DNA of 64,000 nucleotides from Marinobacter fonticola (GCF_008122265.1 NZ_CP043042.1:4402001-4466000); one strand, 5' to 3'. Shown: positions 43,667 through 53,653, counted from the first letter of the stretch. Translations and numbers: made by a program. Notes: generated by a model not told the origin, from the sequence alone.

Positions 43667-45934
43667 ATGCATAACGAATCCTCCAACCCGTCCCGGGGAC
43701 TTTCGCGGGCCTTGCTCCATCCCGTGCTGCCGGCCATTCTTATCCTTGCGTTCGTTGTGCTTACCGTCGGGTTCTGGCGCGGCGTCGAATCCCAGGCCCG
43801 TCACCAGATCCAGCTCACTTTGCAGGCCGAAACCAGCGCCTTGGCGCGCGAACTGCAGGGGGATTTCCAAAGTCACGTGCGTGCCCTGCGCCGAATGGCA
43901 GAGCGCCGCGCCGCGCTGCCAAGCCTGCCGCAAGCGGTCTGGAAAATTGACGCCGACAACCACCTGCGCGATTTCAATCACTACCAAGCCATCGAGTGGG
44001 TCGACAGCGACTACCGTATCCGCTGGATAACGCCGCTGGCCGGCAACGAGAATGTCGAGGGCTTCAATGTCGCCTTCAACGCCGAACGTTTAGCCAGCCT
44101 GCAACGGGCGACCCGGACCGGCCAAGTGGATTTCTCCGGAATCATCGAACTCAGACAAGGTGGTACTGGCATCGTCGTGTATGCCCCCATCGTCCACGAG
44201 GGTACGAGCCTAGGCTATATCGCCGGGGTTTTTCGTATGGAAGGGCTGATCGAGGCCCTGATCACGCCGCGCATTCTGGATAACTTTCAGGTGGAAATCA
44301 TCGAGAGCGGCACCAACCGCTTCGTTGTCGTGCCGGACGCCCCGGTGACTGCGAGTATCGAGCAAACTACCGCGCTGGACGTTCCCGGCCTGGATTGGCA
44401 TCTGCGCCTGACGCCCACTCAGCCGTGGGTTGAGAGCCATCGGGGGGAGTGGCCACACGTCGCACCGCTTGGCTTGATGGGTTTGGGCGTGCTGATCAGC
44501 GCGCTGGTATGGCTCGCACAACTGATCATGCGCCGCAATCAGGCCCTGACTCAGGCCCAGGACGCGTTACAGGAAGAAGTCTATCAGCGTGAGTCCGTAC
44601 AGCAGGATCTCGCGCGTATCGAATCTACCGACAGCCTGACCGGACTGGCCAACCGCCGATTTTTCATGGAAGACCTGACCCATACCCTGGCGATTGCCGA
44701 CCGTCATTTCCGCCAAGTCGCGCTGATCATGCTCGATCTGGACCGCTTTCAGATCCTTAATGACACCCTTGGCCATCACTTCGGCGACGAGCTGCTGATC
44801 AAGGTGGCCGATCGCCTCAACCGTTTCAGCACTGAACGTGTACTCGTGGCCTATTCCAGTGGCGACGAGTTTATGATTTCGCAGCAGCACATCGAAGATA
44901 TCGATGAGGTCATCTACCTGCTAGGCCAGATCAAGCAGTGTTTCGCCGAGCCTTTTATCGTGCAGGAGCAGGAACATCACGTCAGCGCTACCCTGGGCGT
45001 GGCCGTTTACCCCCAAAGCGGCCTGGATGCGGACATCCTGCTGCGCAATGCCGACGTGGCGCTCTATCGCGCCAAGGAGTCGGGCCGCAACCATTATCAG
45101 TTCTACACCGAAGGCATGCAGGACCGGGAAGTCCGCCGGCTAGAGCTCGACAAGGATCTCAACAAAGCCTTGAGCGAAGACCAATTAGTGCTGCACTTCC
45201 AGCCCCAGTTGGACCTAGCGACCCAGCAAATCGGCAGCGTCGAAGCACTGGTGCGCTGGCAGCATCCTACCCGGGGCCTGCTGCCACCGGCAGACTTTAT
45301 TCCCCTTGCGGAAGAGAGCGGACGCATTTCCGACATCGGCCGCTGGGTCGCCCTGGCCGCCTGCCGCCAGCTCGCCGCCTGGCAGGGCGGGCCTTTGGGT
45401 CATCTGCGCGTGGCTATTAACCTGTCCGGCCGCGAGCTGGAAGATCCAGACCTGGTGGAAAACATCGAGAACGCACTGCGCAACAACAACGTTAGCGCCA
45501 GCCAGCTCGAGGTCGAGCTGACCGAGGAGATCTTCATCGAGAACCTGGAGCGCAACCTCGACCAACTCAAGCGCCTGAATCAGCTCGGCGTCCATCTCGC
45601 TATTGACGATTTCGGCACCGGCTACTCGTCCCTCGCCTACCTGCGAGACTTCCCGGTGGATCTGCTTAAAATAGATCGCTCGTTTATTACCCGGGTCACC
45701 GAACGCCATGACGATGCGATCATTACTCGTGCCGTCATCAATCTGGCCCATAACCTGGGCATTCAGGTCGCGGCGGAAGGCATCGAAACCGAAGCTCAGC
45801 TCAGTTTCCTGCGCACGCACCGTTGCGACTTGGCCCAGGGTTATCTGATTGGCCGGCCGCTCCCGGTGCGCGAACTGGAATCGCTCGTGGCCAAGGGCGT
45901 GGACATCGGCGATCTGTCACATCAGTCGCCTTAA
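43667..45934 (+). CDS. Membrane GGDEF-EAL protein with CHASE-like sensor
   Basis: A 755-residue c-di-GMP protein. One N-terminal helix, a CHASE-like periplasmic region (about 45-270; FNVAFNAERLASLQRATRTG), a second helix near residue 285, then GGDEF and EAL. The GGDEF opens DSLTGLANRRFF but its signature reads SSGDEF, so synthase activity is doubtful. EAL is intact: SVEALVRWQHP, and DDFGTGYSSLAYLRDFPVDL with the following KIDRSF. The expected activity is phosphodiesterase. ATG 43667 with AGGA upstream; a longer frame from 43601 is rejected. Confidence 0.9.
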   Translation: MHNESSNPSRGLSRALLHPVLPAILILAFVVLTVGFWRGVESQARHQIQLTLQAETSALARELQGDFQSHVRALRRMAERRAALPSLPQAVWKIDADNHLRDFNHYQAIEWVDSDYRIRWITPLAGNENVEGFNVAFNAERLASLQRATRTGQVDFSGIIELRQGGTGIVVYAPIVHEGTSLGYIAGVFRMEGLIEALITPRILDNFQVEIIESGTNRFVVVPDAPVTASIEQTTALDVPGLDWHLRLTPTQPWVESHRGEWPHVAPLGLMGLGVLISALVWLAQLIMRRNQALTQAQDALQEEVYQRESVQQDLARIESTDSLTGLANRRFFMEDLTHTLAIADRHFRQVALIMLDLDRFQILNDTLGHHFGDELLIKVADRLNRFSTERVLVAYSSGDEFMISQQHIEDIDEVIYLLGQIKQCFAEPFIVQEQEHHVSATLGVAVYPQSGLDADILLRNADVALYRAKESGRNHYQFYTEGMQDREVRRLELDKDLNKALSEDQLVLHFQPQLDLATQQIGSVEALVRWQHPTRGLLPPADFIPLAEESGRISDIGRWVALAACRQLAAWQGGPLGHLRVAINLSGRELEDPDLVENIENALRNNNVSASQLEVELTEEIFIENLERNLDQLKRLNQLGVHLAIDDFGTGYSSLAYLRDFPVDLLKIDRSFITRVTERHDDAIITRAVINLAHNLGIQVAAEGIETEAQLSFLRTHRCDLAQGYLIGRPLPVRELESLVAKGVDIGDLSHQSP

Positions 45935-46044
45935 GACGTAGCGCTTCGTTGAATCGTCAGTGGTAACTTCAGTGAACGGCCACAGACACGATGACGTAAA
46001 CATCAGTAAGATAACGTCGATCAACCACTGACTTGCGGAACGCC

Positions 46045-46365
46045 ATGACCGTACCCAACCCCCGCTACCTGACTCCGGACCAGGACCAGCAGCTACGCCG
46101 CTGGGAAAACTGGAACCGCCGCTACTTCATCTTTGCCTTCATCGCCCTGGTGACGCTATTGGTGTTCAGCAGTCAGCTGGGCCTGTCCAGCGGTCGGGAA
46201 TGGGGGCCCCTTGGCTTTCTATTGGCGGCGCTGATAGCGCCTATCATCGCGCTGCAACTACGCTTGCGCTGCCCGCAGTGCTATCACCGCATTGGCTGGC
46301 AGGCCAAACTGCAGGCGCCGGACCAATGCCGGCATTGCGGCGCCTTCCTGCGTGCGCGCCGATAG
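46045..46365 (+). CDS. Small membrane protein with zinc-ribbon-like C terminus
   Basis: A 106-residue protein with two hydrophobic helices (YFIFAFIALVTLLVFS and GPLGFLLAALIAPIIALQL) and a C-terminal CPQC...CRHC pair that could bind one zinc. The family is not recognised. ATG 46045 follows a weak CGGAA. It lies between the GGDEF-EAL gene and the metal operon, with neither clearly linked. Rubredoxin-like or DUF-type ribbons look alike. Confidence 0.6.
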   Translation: MTVPNPRYLTPDQDQQLRRWENWNRRYFIFAFIALVTLLVFSSQLGLSSGREWGPLGFLLAALIAPIIALQLRLRCPQCYHRIGWQAKLQAPDQCRHCGAFLRARR

Positions 46366-46436
46366 CCTTCGCGCCTATAAATAGCGCTCGCGCCTGACAG
46401 ACAACAGACCGGTAAATCCACTTAATCGTTTTTCGC

Positions 46437-46468
46437 TTGACCTTTGAGCCGCTCAAAGGTTTTAAACT
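46437..46468 (+). promoter_or_regulatory. MerR-type promoter and operator of the metal operon
   Basis: TTGACC (46437-46442) and TAAACT (46463-46468) or TTAAAC one base earlier are separated by 19-20 bp, longer than the usual 17. Between them ACCTTTGAG and CTCAAAGGT form a perfect 9-bp dyad with a 3-bp centre (46440-46460). An elongated spacer carrying the dyad is the hallmark of MerR-family promoters. It lies 32 bp before the regulator, which therefore controls itself and copA. Confidence 0.85.
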
Positions 46469-46500
46469 GACATCAACCCATTCAGCTTGGGAGTGATGCA

Positions 46501-47001
46501 ATGAAGGTGAGCGAAATCGCCCGCGCTGCCGGCGTCAATCCGGAAACCGTGCGCTACTACACTCGCGAGGGTCTACTGAGCCCGGCGCGTAATCCGGACA
46601 ATGGCTATCATCGGTACGACGGCAATGACCTCCAACGTCTGAAATTTGCCCGCAAGGCCCGACAGCTGGGTTTTGCCCTGAGCGAGATCCAATCGATCCT
46701 GGGTGAAGCCGACCACCACCATTCGCCCTGCCCGATGGTCAGGGACATGTTTACCCGCCGCTTGCAAGACGTGGAAGCGCGCCTGGCCGAACTGGAAGCC
46801 CTGCGCGACCGCATGCGTGAGGCCATGGCCGCGTGGGAAACCATGCCCAACGGTAATCCGGACGGCCATACCATCTGCCGCCTGATCGAAAAATGGGACG
46901 AAGCCACCGGCGTCGACGGCCAAGAGGCTGGCGTGGACCAGCCCGGCTCAGGCAAAGCGATTGCACCTAAGGGTACACGTCAGACCGGAGGGGCCGCATG
47001 A
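46501..47001 (+). CDS. MerR-family metal-responsive regulator
   Basis: A 166-residue regulator: N-terminal MerR winged helix ([40 protein letters not shown]), long coiled coil, and a C-terminal metal-binding loop with HHHSPCPMV and HTICRLIE, the Cys/His positions used by heavy-metal sensors. With copA next to it a CueR- or Cu/Ag/Pb-type sensor is likely, though the Cys pattern also fits Pb/Cd/Zn sensors. ATG 46501 with GGGAG 7 bases upstream. Its stop overlaps the copA start by 4 bp. Confidence 0.9.
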   Translation: MKVSEIARAAGVNPETVRYYTREGLLSPARNPDNGYHRYDGNDLQRLKFARKARQLGFALSEIQSILGEADHHHSPCPMVRDMFTRRLQDVEARLAELEALRDRMREAMAAWETMPNGNPDGHTICRLIEKWDEATGVDGQEAGVDQPGSGKAIAPKGTRQTGGAA

Positions 47002-49592
47002 ACATCGCCCAACAGCCCTCTCGTCAATTAACCATCTCCGGCGCGTCCTGCCAGGGCTGCGTGAAGAAAATCCGCCAGGCTCTGTCGCCCCTTGTGGATG
47101 ACGCCGATGCGGTAAGTGTCGATCTGGAACGCCAAACCGTTGCCCTGCCGGTCACGGTCGATCCCGCCGAGGCCGCGCGCCTAATCACCGGCGCGGGCTT
47201 TCCAGCCGAAGCATCCGCGGACACGGCGGAGCAACAGGATGCCGGGGCGTACCGTACCTCGCCGCCGTACCGTACCTCGCCGCAAGGGGCCGCCAAGCAT
47301 GGGGAAGAGGCCGCTCAGCCCGACGTTCGCGATGCCGGCGAGAGTCCGGTGGTCCAGATGGCCATCACCGGCGCCACCTGCGCGTCCTGCGTCAACACCA
47401 TCGAAAGCGCGATGCGCCGGGTGCCGGGCGTAACCTCGGCCCGCATGAACCTGGCCGATCTGACGGCCACCGCTTACGGCAGCGGTTCGGCGAGCGCTCT
47501 GATCCAGGCCATCGAGAGTGCCGGCTATGGGGCCTCGGAAATACACGATAGCGATGCCGCGGATGAGCAACGCCAGGAAGCCGACGCCCGCGAATACCGG
47601 TCGTTACTGATCAAGATGGCGGTTGGACTGGGCTTGGGTGTCCCGCTGATGGTTTGGGGCCTGCTGGGCGGCACCATGAGCGTCACCCCGGCAAACCAGC
47701 CGGGATGGCTGGCGGTCGGCGCCGCTACCCTCGCCGTACTGGTCCTGGCGGGTGGCCATTACTTCACCGGCGCCTGGAAAGCCTTCCGCCACCATAATGC
47801 CAATATGGATACCCTAATCGCCCTGGGCACCGGAACCGCCTGGGCCTATTCCATGGTGGTGGTGGCGTTTCCGGACGTTCTACCCCAGGCCGCACGGCAT
47901 GTCTATTTTGAGGCCTCGGCCATGATCATCGGCTTGATCAACCTGGGTCAGGCGTTGGAGTTGCGCGCCCGCGGCCGCACCTCCCAGGCCATCCGCCGGC
48001 TACTCGACCTGCGGGCCAAGACCGCACGGGTGATCCGCGACGGCGAGGAGCGGGATATTCCGGTGGAGGACGTGCAGATCGGTGATCGCTTTCGGGTCCG
48101 GCCGGGCGAGAAGGTGCCGGTGGATGCCAGGGTCACCGACGGTCACAGCCGCATCGATGAAAGCATGCTCACCGGCGAGCCCATGCCGGTGGCAAAGGCC
48201 GAAGGCGACGAGGTGGCCGCGGGCACGCTGAATACCAGCGGTTCACTGGTGTGCGAGGCCACGCGTGTGGGGGCCGAAACCGCGCTGGCGCAAATCATTC
48301 AGATGGTCAAAAAGGCCCAGGGAGACAAGCCCCCTATCGGCCGGCTGGCGGACAGGATCTCGGCGATCTTCGTGCCCACTATCCTGCTGATCGCCATTGC
48401 CGCTGCGCTGGCCTGGTATAACTTCGGTCCCGCGCCTCAGGTGGTGCACATGATGGTCGCCGCGACGACGGTTCTGATTATTGCCTGCCCCTGCGCACTG
48501 GGTCTGGCGACCCCCATGTCCGTTATGGTCGGCGTCGGCAAAGCCGCCGAACACGGCATCCTTATCCGCCAGGGGGAGGCCCTGCAGCTTGCCGGGCAAA
48601 TCGACACCGTGGTGCTGGACAAAACCGGCACCATTACCGAAGGCAAGCCCCGGGTTACGCGTGTCGACACGGTTGATGGCTTGAACGAGGCGGACTTACT
48701 GCGCCTCGCCGCCGGTTTGGAGCAGCACTCCGAACACCCCCTGGCCCAGGCGATTCTAGCGGCGGCGGATGAGCGGCACATCGACCGTGCCGGCGCCCGT
48801 CACTTCGAAGCGTTCAATGGCCAGGGCGTCAGCGCCGAATGGGAGGGCAAAACGCTACGTCTGGGGAACCGCCGCTGGCTGGAAAGCGAGGGCGTCGATC
48901 TGCAAGCGCTCGCCGAAGCGGCAGCCGCTATTTCCGGCCAAGCCGGTACGCCGCTGTTCCTAGCTCGCGATCGTCAGGCCCTGGGTGTCATTGGCGTGGC
49001 GGACCGGATCAAGCCTGACTCGCGCGATGCCATCGCGGCGATGCAAGCCCAAGGCATTCGCGTGGTGATGCTGACCGGCGATGTCGAAGCCAGTGCCCAA
49101 GCCATCGCCCGGGAAGCCGGTATCGATGAGGTCCATGCCAACGTCCTGCCGGAGGACAAGGCCAGCATCGTCAGCCGGTTGCGTAGCGAAGACCGGCATG
49201 TGGCCATGGTCGGCGACGGCATCAACGATGCCCCGGCTCTGGCTGCGGCAGACGTCGGTTTTGCCATCGGTGCCGGGACGGACGTCGCCATCGAGAGCGC
49301 GTCGATCACGCTGATGCGCAGCTCATTGAGCGGCGTCACCGACGCCATCGCCATTTCCCGCGCCACGGTGCGCAACATCCGTCAAAACCTGTTCGGTGCC
49401 TTCGTCTACAACAGTCTCGGCGTACCTATCGCCGCCGGTATTTTGTACCCGGTTTGGGGCCTCCTGATGAGCCCGATACTGGCCGGCGCGGCCATGTCCC
49501 TATCCTCGGTTACGGTAGTGACCAACGCCAACCGGCTGCGGCTTTTCAAGCCCGGGAAAACGCATTCGGGCAAAGAGGACGTATCACGATGA
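46998..49592 (+). CDS. copA: Copper-exporting P1B-type ATPase
   Basis: An 864-residue P-type ATPase that pumps Cu(I) out of the cytoplasm. Two N-terminal metal-binding domains have C18xxC21 (GASCQGC) and C128xxC131 (GATCASC). Eight helices follow, the Cu motif C497-P-C499 ([11 protein letters not shown]), the phosphorylated D541 in DKTGT, TGE and [16 protein letters not shown]. Between the metal-binding domains is a six-residue tandem repeat [12 protein letters not shown] from a near-perfect 18-bp duplication. ATGA overlap with the regulator. Copper rather than zinc or cadmium, because of CPC with Asn/Met-rich late helices as in CopA. Confidence 0.94.
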   Translation: MNIAQQPSRQLTISGASCQGCVKKIRQALSPLVDDADAVSVDLERQTVALPVTVDPAEAARLITGAGFPAEASADTAEQQDAGAYRTSPPYRTSPQGAAKHGEEAAQPDVRDAGESPVVQMAITGATCASCVNTIESAMRRVPGVTSARMNLADLTATAYGSGSASALIQAIESAGYGASEIHDSDAADEQRQEADAREYRSLLIKMAVGLGLGVPLMVWGLLGGTMSVTPANQPGWLAVGAATLAVLVLAGGHYFTGAWKAFRHHNANMDTLIALGTGTAWAYSMVVVAFPDVLPQAARHVYFEASAMIIGLINLGQALELRARGRTSQAIRRLLDLRAKTARVIRDGEERDIPVEDVQIGDRFRVRPGEKVPVDARVTDGHSRIDESMLTGEPMPVAKAEGDEVAAGTLNTSGSLVCEATRVGAETALAQIIQMVKKAQGDKPPIGRLADRISAIFVPTILLIAIAAALAWYNFGPAPQVVHMMVAATTVLIIACPCALGLATPMSVMVGVGKAAEHGILIRQGEALQLAGQIDTVVLDKTGTITEGKPRVTRVDTVDGLNEADLLRLAAGLEQHSEHPLAQAILAAADERHIDRAGARHFEAFNGQGVSAEWEGKTLRLGNRRWLESEGVDLQALAEAAAAISGQAGTPLFLARDRQALGVIGVADRIKPDSRDAIAAMQAQGIRVVMLTGDVEASAQAIAREAGIDEVHANVLPEDKASIVSRLRSEDRHVAMVGDGINDAPALAAADVGFAIGAGTDVAIESASITLMRSSLSGVTDAIAISRATVRNIRQNLFGAFVYNSLGVPIAAGILYPVWGLLMSPILAGAAMSLSSVTVVTNANRLRLFKPGKTHSGKEDVSR

Positions 49593-49705
49593 CGGCCATT
49601 TTGATCAACGGTGCCGGACTGTTACTGGCGGCCTTTGTGGTCGGCTGGTTCTGGCTGAGCGCGCCGTCTGAAAAAACCGACGAAAATCAACAACACCATC
49701 ATTGA
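49589..49705 (+). CDS. 38-residue membrane peptide with His-rich tail in the copper operon
   Basis: ATG at 49589 overlaps the copA stop (ATGA-type overlap), so it is translationally coupled. One hydrophobic helix ([20 protein letters not shown]) is followed by a polar stretch and HHH at the end. It lies in the order copA-peptide-DUF411. The tail suggests metal binding at the membrane. Resembles in layout short cbb3 maturation (CcoS) or copper-associated peptides, with no firm family match. Confidence 0.65.
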   Translation: MTAILINGAGLLLAAFVVGWFWLSAPSEKTDENQQHHH

Positions 49706-49714
49706 GGAATAGCC

Positions 49715-50170
49715 ATGACCAAGGCGAAACCGTTTTTACGCGCATCCCTACTAAGCATCGTTAGTCTGGCGGTTTCACCCGCCCTGGTTCACGCCGCCGA
49801 GGCGATCACCGTGCATAAATCCCCCACGTGCGGCTGTTGTACTGATTGGGTCCGGCACCTGGAGGAGAACGGGTTTGAGGTTACGGTACATGACACCCAG
49901 AACATCAATCAGATCAAGGTGGATGCCGGTCTGACGCGGGAACTGGCAAGCTGTCATACCGCCTTTGTCGGCGACTACGTCATCGAAGGCCATGTGCCGG
50001 CAACCGACATCCACCGGCTGCTACAGGAGGCGCCGCAAGCGCGGGGCCTCGCCGTACCCGGCATGCCGATCGGATCCCCGGGTATGGAGATGGGGGATCG
50101 TCAGGACCCTTACACCGTATTGCTGTTCAACGGGGCGGGGCAGAATCGTCCATTCGCCACCTATCCCTAA
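49715..50170 (+). CDS. DUF411 metal-binding periplasmic protein
   Basis: A 151-residue secreted protein. Signal peptide RASLLSIVSLAVSPALVHAAEA, then the DUF411 core ITVHKSPTCGCCTDWVRHL with a CGCC site and the later AVPGMPIGSPGMEMG Met-rich stretch. Family knowledge: DUF411 proteins occur in copper-resistance clusters and appear to bind copper. ATG 49715 with GAGGA upstream, 9 bp after the small peptide. Last gene of the metal operon. Confidence 0.9.
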   Translation: MTKAKPFLRASLLSIVSLAVSPALVHAAEAITVHKSPTCGCCTDWVRHLEENGFEVTVHDTQNINQIKVDAGLTRELASCHTAFVGDYVIEGHVPATDIHRLLQEAPQARGLAVPGMPIGSPGMEMGDRQDPYTVLLFNGAGQNRPFATYP

Positions 50171-50197
50171 CCTCCCTTTATCCGTGCCGACCCGGAT

Positions 50198-50226
50198 AGC
50201 ACCGGTCAGCCTGCTCGGCCGGTGCT
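50198..50226. terminator. Candidate bidirectional hairpin between the copper operon and the EF-hand lipoprotein
   Basis: AGCACCGG and CCGGTGCT pair in an 8-bp stem with a 13-nt loop, 27 bp after the DUF411 stop. It overlaps the last codons of the convergent gene at 50206. There is no T-run, so function is uncertain. Confidence 0.35.
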
Positions 50227-50574
50227 GTTGCAGTGGGCGCGGAATTCCAGCTCGCTGATGCTTTCGTCACCGTCGGCGTCGATCACCTCCAGCATCCGCC
50301 GTCCGGCTTCGAAATTCGTTGCCGGCTGACGCTCGTCAACGGTCTCCGGTACGTCGCCGCAGGTAAGGTCCTCGCCCACCCCGCACTGGCGCAGATAAAC
50401 CAACTCCGCGCGGTCGATGTAATCGCTGCCGTTGCGATCGGCGCACTCGAATTGCCCCTTGGGACCTGGCGACAGTTTCTGCGACGCCGGCGCCTTCGGG
50501 GTATCCGTTGTCGTGCAGCCGGCGAGCACAAGACCGGCTACGGGTATCAAGACTGTACAAATCCGCTTTATCAT
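50206..50574 (-). CDS. EF-hand lipoprotein
   Basis: A 122-residue lipoprotein. Signal helix CTVLIPVAGLVLAGC ends in the lipobox LAGC. Two EF-hand-like loops are readable, DRNGSDYIDRAEL and DADGDESISELEF; the second is a near-perfect Ca2+-binding loop. Cysteines at CADRN, RQCG and TCGD may form a disulfide. ATG 50574 with AGGAGA 6 bases upstream. Probably a periplasmic calcium-binding protein of unknown role. Confidence 0.75.
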   Translation of the reverse strand: MIKRICTVLIPVAGLVLAGCTTTDTPKAPASQKLSPGPKGQFECADRNGSDYIDRAELVYLRQCGVGEDLTCGDVPETVDERQPATNFEAGRRMLEVIDADGDESISELEFRAHCNSTGRAG

Positions 50575-50752
50575 CGAATGTCTCCTGTTATTGGCTGTTG
50601 CCTATTACGAATGTTGGCTATCGCCGTATTACTGGTGATCGCCTTGGCAATCCCGTCATATGAAGTATGGACGACAGGACAGAGCGTGTCAGACTGATCG
50701 AGGACGTTTATAGGTTCCTTCAACCACAGACCGACAGATAGAAACAACCGAC

Positions 50753-51310
50753 ATGCTGGAAAAAGCAAAGAACAGGCCTCGCTTACTGCAGCTCATGCTG
50801 ATCGGGCTTTTCCTCTACGGCAGTTTCAGCTATGCGCTGAGCCTGCTGGAGTACACCTGGTTTCAGACCCAAGGCTCGGCCATATTGGGCGTCAGCGAAT
50901 CCTACAGCAGCCTGACCACGGCCCAGCGCGCCGCGCTCGACGATAAATGCGGCAGCCACCTTCTACCAGCCGCAGGGATCGCGCTGACGGCAGAGCAGGC
51001 GCGCGTCGTCTTGCGCTGCGGACGATTCTGGCCCTTCCATCGTTACTCGATTGAAGCACCCAACGGCCCGGTCAGTATCGACCTGTCCGACGACAATACC
51101 CGGACCATCTACCTGATCAATATGACGTGGCTGGTATTGTCTGCGGCTGTGATGAGTCTGGCGGGCTACACCGTTTACCGGGTGGTGCGTCGCGATGAGT
51201 CTGCCGCCTACCGCTGGAGCCTGGTCTCCTTTGCCAGCAGCCTCCTGATGGTGGCACTCTATGTAGGTCTCATGTTCTGGGCCGACCCGCATTTCGGGTT
51301 GGGCTGGTAG
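50753..51310 (+). CDS. Hypothetical membrane protein
   Basis: A 185-residue protein with three hydrophobic segments (LMLIGLFLYGSFSYALSLLE, NMTWLVLSAAVMSLAGYTVY, LVSFASSLLMVALYVGLMFW) and a periplasmic-looking loop between the first and second with two Cys (KCGSHL and RCGRF). No named family recognised. ATG 50753. Not clearly in an operon with rnb, which starts 101 bp later. Confidence 0.7.
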   Translation: MLEKAKNRPRLLQLMLIGLFLYGSFSYALSLLEYTWFQTQGSAILGVSESYSSLTTAQRAALDDKCGSHLLPAAGIALTAEQARVVLRCGRFWPFHRYSIEAPNGPVSIDLSDDNTRTIYLINMTWLVLSAAVMSLAGYTVYRVVRRDESAAYRWSLVSFASSLLMVALYVGLMFWADPHFGLGW

Positions 51311-51340
51311 CCGAAACGAATGTTATCCATGAGGCCGTTC

Positions 51341-51368
51341 TGACGCAGACGCGCAGAACCGGTATACT
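51341..51368 (+). promoter_or_regulatory. Candidate promoter of rnb
   Basis: TATACT at 51363-51368 follows a weak TGACGC (51341-51346) at 16 bp. The -10 is good, the -35 poor; about 44 bp before the rnb start. Confidence 0.35.
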
Positions 51369-51411
51369 GCCGGTCCATTTTTTAACGATCCCGCCAGCCA
51401 GGTTCCATTGC

Positions 51412-53385
51412 ATGCTAAACGCCGACGCCCTTTCGCAGTTGCGCCAGCTCAAAACCGACATCGAAGCCCACAAGGTGGTCTATTCCGGCACGGTCAAGGC
51501 CACCAGCGGTCGTTTCGGTTTCGTTGCCCTCGACGATGGTCGGGACCTTTATCTGCCCCAGGAACAGATGCAGCGGGTCTTACCCGGCGATCGCATCGAG
51601 GTGATCGAGCACGAGGGTGAAAAGGGCAAGGTGTTCGCCGAGGTCGACCGCCTCGTGGAATCGCCGTTGAAAACCTTTGTCGGCCGCTACCAGGTGCGTG
51701 GTAAAGGACACTTCGTCGCACCGGAAACACCGGGGCTGAATCACTGGCTGTTCATCCCGCCCAAGCAGCGCGGGGGCGCCGAGCCCGGCGATTTCATCTA
51801 TTGCCGCCTGAGCCGCCACCCGGTGAAAGATGGCAAAGGCCAGGCCAGCGTCATCCGAGTGCTGGGTAAACCTAACCAGCCCGGTATCGAGCGCGCCTTT
51901 ACGCTGGCTCAGTTCGATCTTAACGAGGCATGGCCGGAGGACGCCCGCAAGGAGCTCGAAGCCCTGGGCGAGTCTCAAATCGAGGCATTGGCACAGCAGC
52001 GCGTCGATCGCTCCGCCGACCCGTTCGTCACCATCGACAGCCCCAGTACCCAGGACATGGACGATGCGCTTTGCGCCGTACCCAACGCCACCGGCTGGAC
52101 CCTGTCCGTGGCTATCGCCGATCCGACCGCGCTGCTCTCGATCAACGGGCCCGTCGAGCGCGAAGCCCGCGACCGGGCCACGGCGATTTACTTCCCTGGC
52201 GAGCCGAGGCCGATGCTGCCCGACGCCATCAGCACCCAGCTCTGCTCGCTGGTGCCGGATACACAGCGTTTGGCGGTGGTTTGCGACGTCCAAGTCAACA
52301 ACGACGGCTCCCTGGGCGATTTCAGTCTGCAGGAAGCCGTGATCCGCTCCCACGGCAAGCTGAGTTACGATCTGGTCGACGGCGTGATCGCCGGCCGCAG
52401 CGACGACGACATCCAGGCCTTGCCGGACGCGATCGTCGCCAGCCTGGACCAGGTGCATCAGGCAGCCAGCGCTTTACGTCGCTGGCGTGAAGAGCACGCA
52501 CTGCTGAATCCGGACCGGCCGGAGTTCCGCCTGCGACTGGACGAAAATCGTCGCATCCGCGTCATCGAGCCGAGCGAGCAGAACGAAGCCCACCGGCTGG
52601 TGGAAGAATGCATGGTGGCAGCTAACCGATGCGCCGCGCGCACCCTGACGGAAAATAGCCCGGCGGGACTGTTCATCACTCATCCCGGGGTACGGGACGA
52701 CCGCATCGACAACATCCGTGAATTGCTCAAACGCCATGCCCCGGACCTGGCGGAGGTCGATCCGGCCTCACCGGAAGGTTTCCGCCGCATCATGCGGGAA
52801 AGCGAAGGCGTCGCAGCCGAGGTACCGGTCAAGGCCGTCGTTTCACGCCAGCTGGCTCGCGCCGAACTGGCCTTCAGCGCCGCGCCTCACCAGGGCATGG
52901 GGCTACCGGCCTACACCACCTTTACCTCGCCGTTGCGCAAATACTCCGACTTTCAGGTTCATCGTCTGCTACGCGCTGCCCTGTGGGGCGGACAAAAATC
53001 CGAGCTTTCCGAGCAGCAACTGGCCGACCTGCAACAGACACAACTCAATGCCCGCAAGGCTGCCGGTAGCCTGGAACAGTGGCTCAAATGCCTGTATGCG
53101 CCCCAGCTCGGCAAGGATGTCCATAGCGGTGTTATCAGCCGTGCCACGTCGTCCGGCTTTTACGTGCGCCTGGACAGCAACGGCATCGAGGGCTTTGTCA
53201 GCACCAAGGACATGAAAGGCAAGTACAGTTTCGATCCGGTCACGCTGAGTCTTAGCGGACCCAATGATCGCGTATTTCTGCTCGACCAGCCGGTACATGT
53301 GACCTTGGCTGGCATCGACAACGACCGGCGTCAGATTCTGTTCACGCTGCACCCGGAGGCGGCGGACAACAACAGCGCTGCTTGA
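51412..53385 (+). CDS. rnb: Exoribonuclease II
   Basis: A 657-residue RNase II. Order: N-terminal cold-shock OB folds (ATSGRFGFVALDDGRDLYLP), the RNB catalytic domain with the acid cluster in TIDSPSTQDMDDALCA, ITHPGVRDDRID, and YTTFTSPLRKYSDFQVHRLL, then the C-terminal S1 domain (SGVISRATSSGFYVRL). It degrades mRNA 3' to 5'. RNase II rather than RNase R: the length is 650 and no Lys-rich tail is present. ATG 51412. Confidence 0.94.
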   Translation: MLNADALSQLRQLKTDIEAHKVVYSGTVKATSGRFGFVALDDGRDLYLPQEQMQRVLPGDRIEVIEHEGEKGKVFAEVDRLVESPLKTFVGRYQVRGKGHFVAPETPGLNHWLFIPPKQRGGAEPGDFIYCRLSRHPVKDGKGQASVIRVLGKPNQPGIERAFTLAQFDLNEAWPEDARKELEALGESQIEALAQQRVDRSADPFVTIDSPSTQDMDDALCAVPNATGWTLSVAIADPTALLSINGPVEREARDRATAIYFPGEPRPMLPDAISTQLCSLVPDTQRLAVVCDVQVNNDGSLGDFSLQEAVIRSHGKLSYDLVDGVIAGRSDDDIQALPDAIVASLDQVHQAASALRRWREEHALLNPDRPEFRLRLDENRRIRVIEPSEQNEAHRLVEECMVAANRCAARTLTENSPAGLFITHPGVRDDRIDNIRELLKRHAPDLAEVDPASPEGFRRIMRESEGVAAEVPVKAVVSRQLARAELAFSAAPHQGMGLPAYTTFTSPLRKYSDFQVHRLLRAALWGGQKSELSEQQLADLQQTQLNARKAAGSLEQWLKCLYAPQLGKDVHSGVISRATSSGFYVRLDSNGIEGFVSTKDMKGKYSFDPVTLSLSGPNDRVFLLDQPVHVTLAGIDNDRRQILFTLHPEAADNNSAA

Positions 53386-53449
53386 AAAGACGGCGTCACA
53401 AGCTCATAGTCATGGGCGAATGCGTCTCAAAGACGCCGTATGCCTCCTT

Positions 53450-53475
53450 GTTAGGCACAAGAGTTAGGCACAAGT
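53450..53475. repeat. Tandem 13-bp duplications after rnb
   Basis: GTTAGGCACAAG occurs at 53450 and 53463 (period 13). TAAGTGTCG also occurs twice just downstream, near 53490 and 53506. They lie in the 268-bp gap 53386-53653 between rnb and the EAL gene, which holds no gene. Slippage products are the simplest reading. Confidence 0.35.
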
Positions 53476-53653
53476 CTCGTAGCAAGGAGTAAGTGTCGTA
53501 AGGCATAAGTGTCGGAGGAAGCGCGGACAGAGGCGCTCGAGTAAAGCAATAACAACGATAAACGGGAAACTTAATATCGATTAAATTTCGGCCGGAACGG
53601 CCCCGCCGCCATAAATTCACACAGCGACGTCGACCGGAAGCGACCAGTGACGG

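Noticed and set aside
50578..50697. 39-codon hydrophobic frame divergent to the EF-hand lipoprotein
   Set aside because: Looks like a membrane peptide but has no ribosome-binding site and its start overlaps the upstream region of the lipoprotein; unlike 40885 it lacks support.
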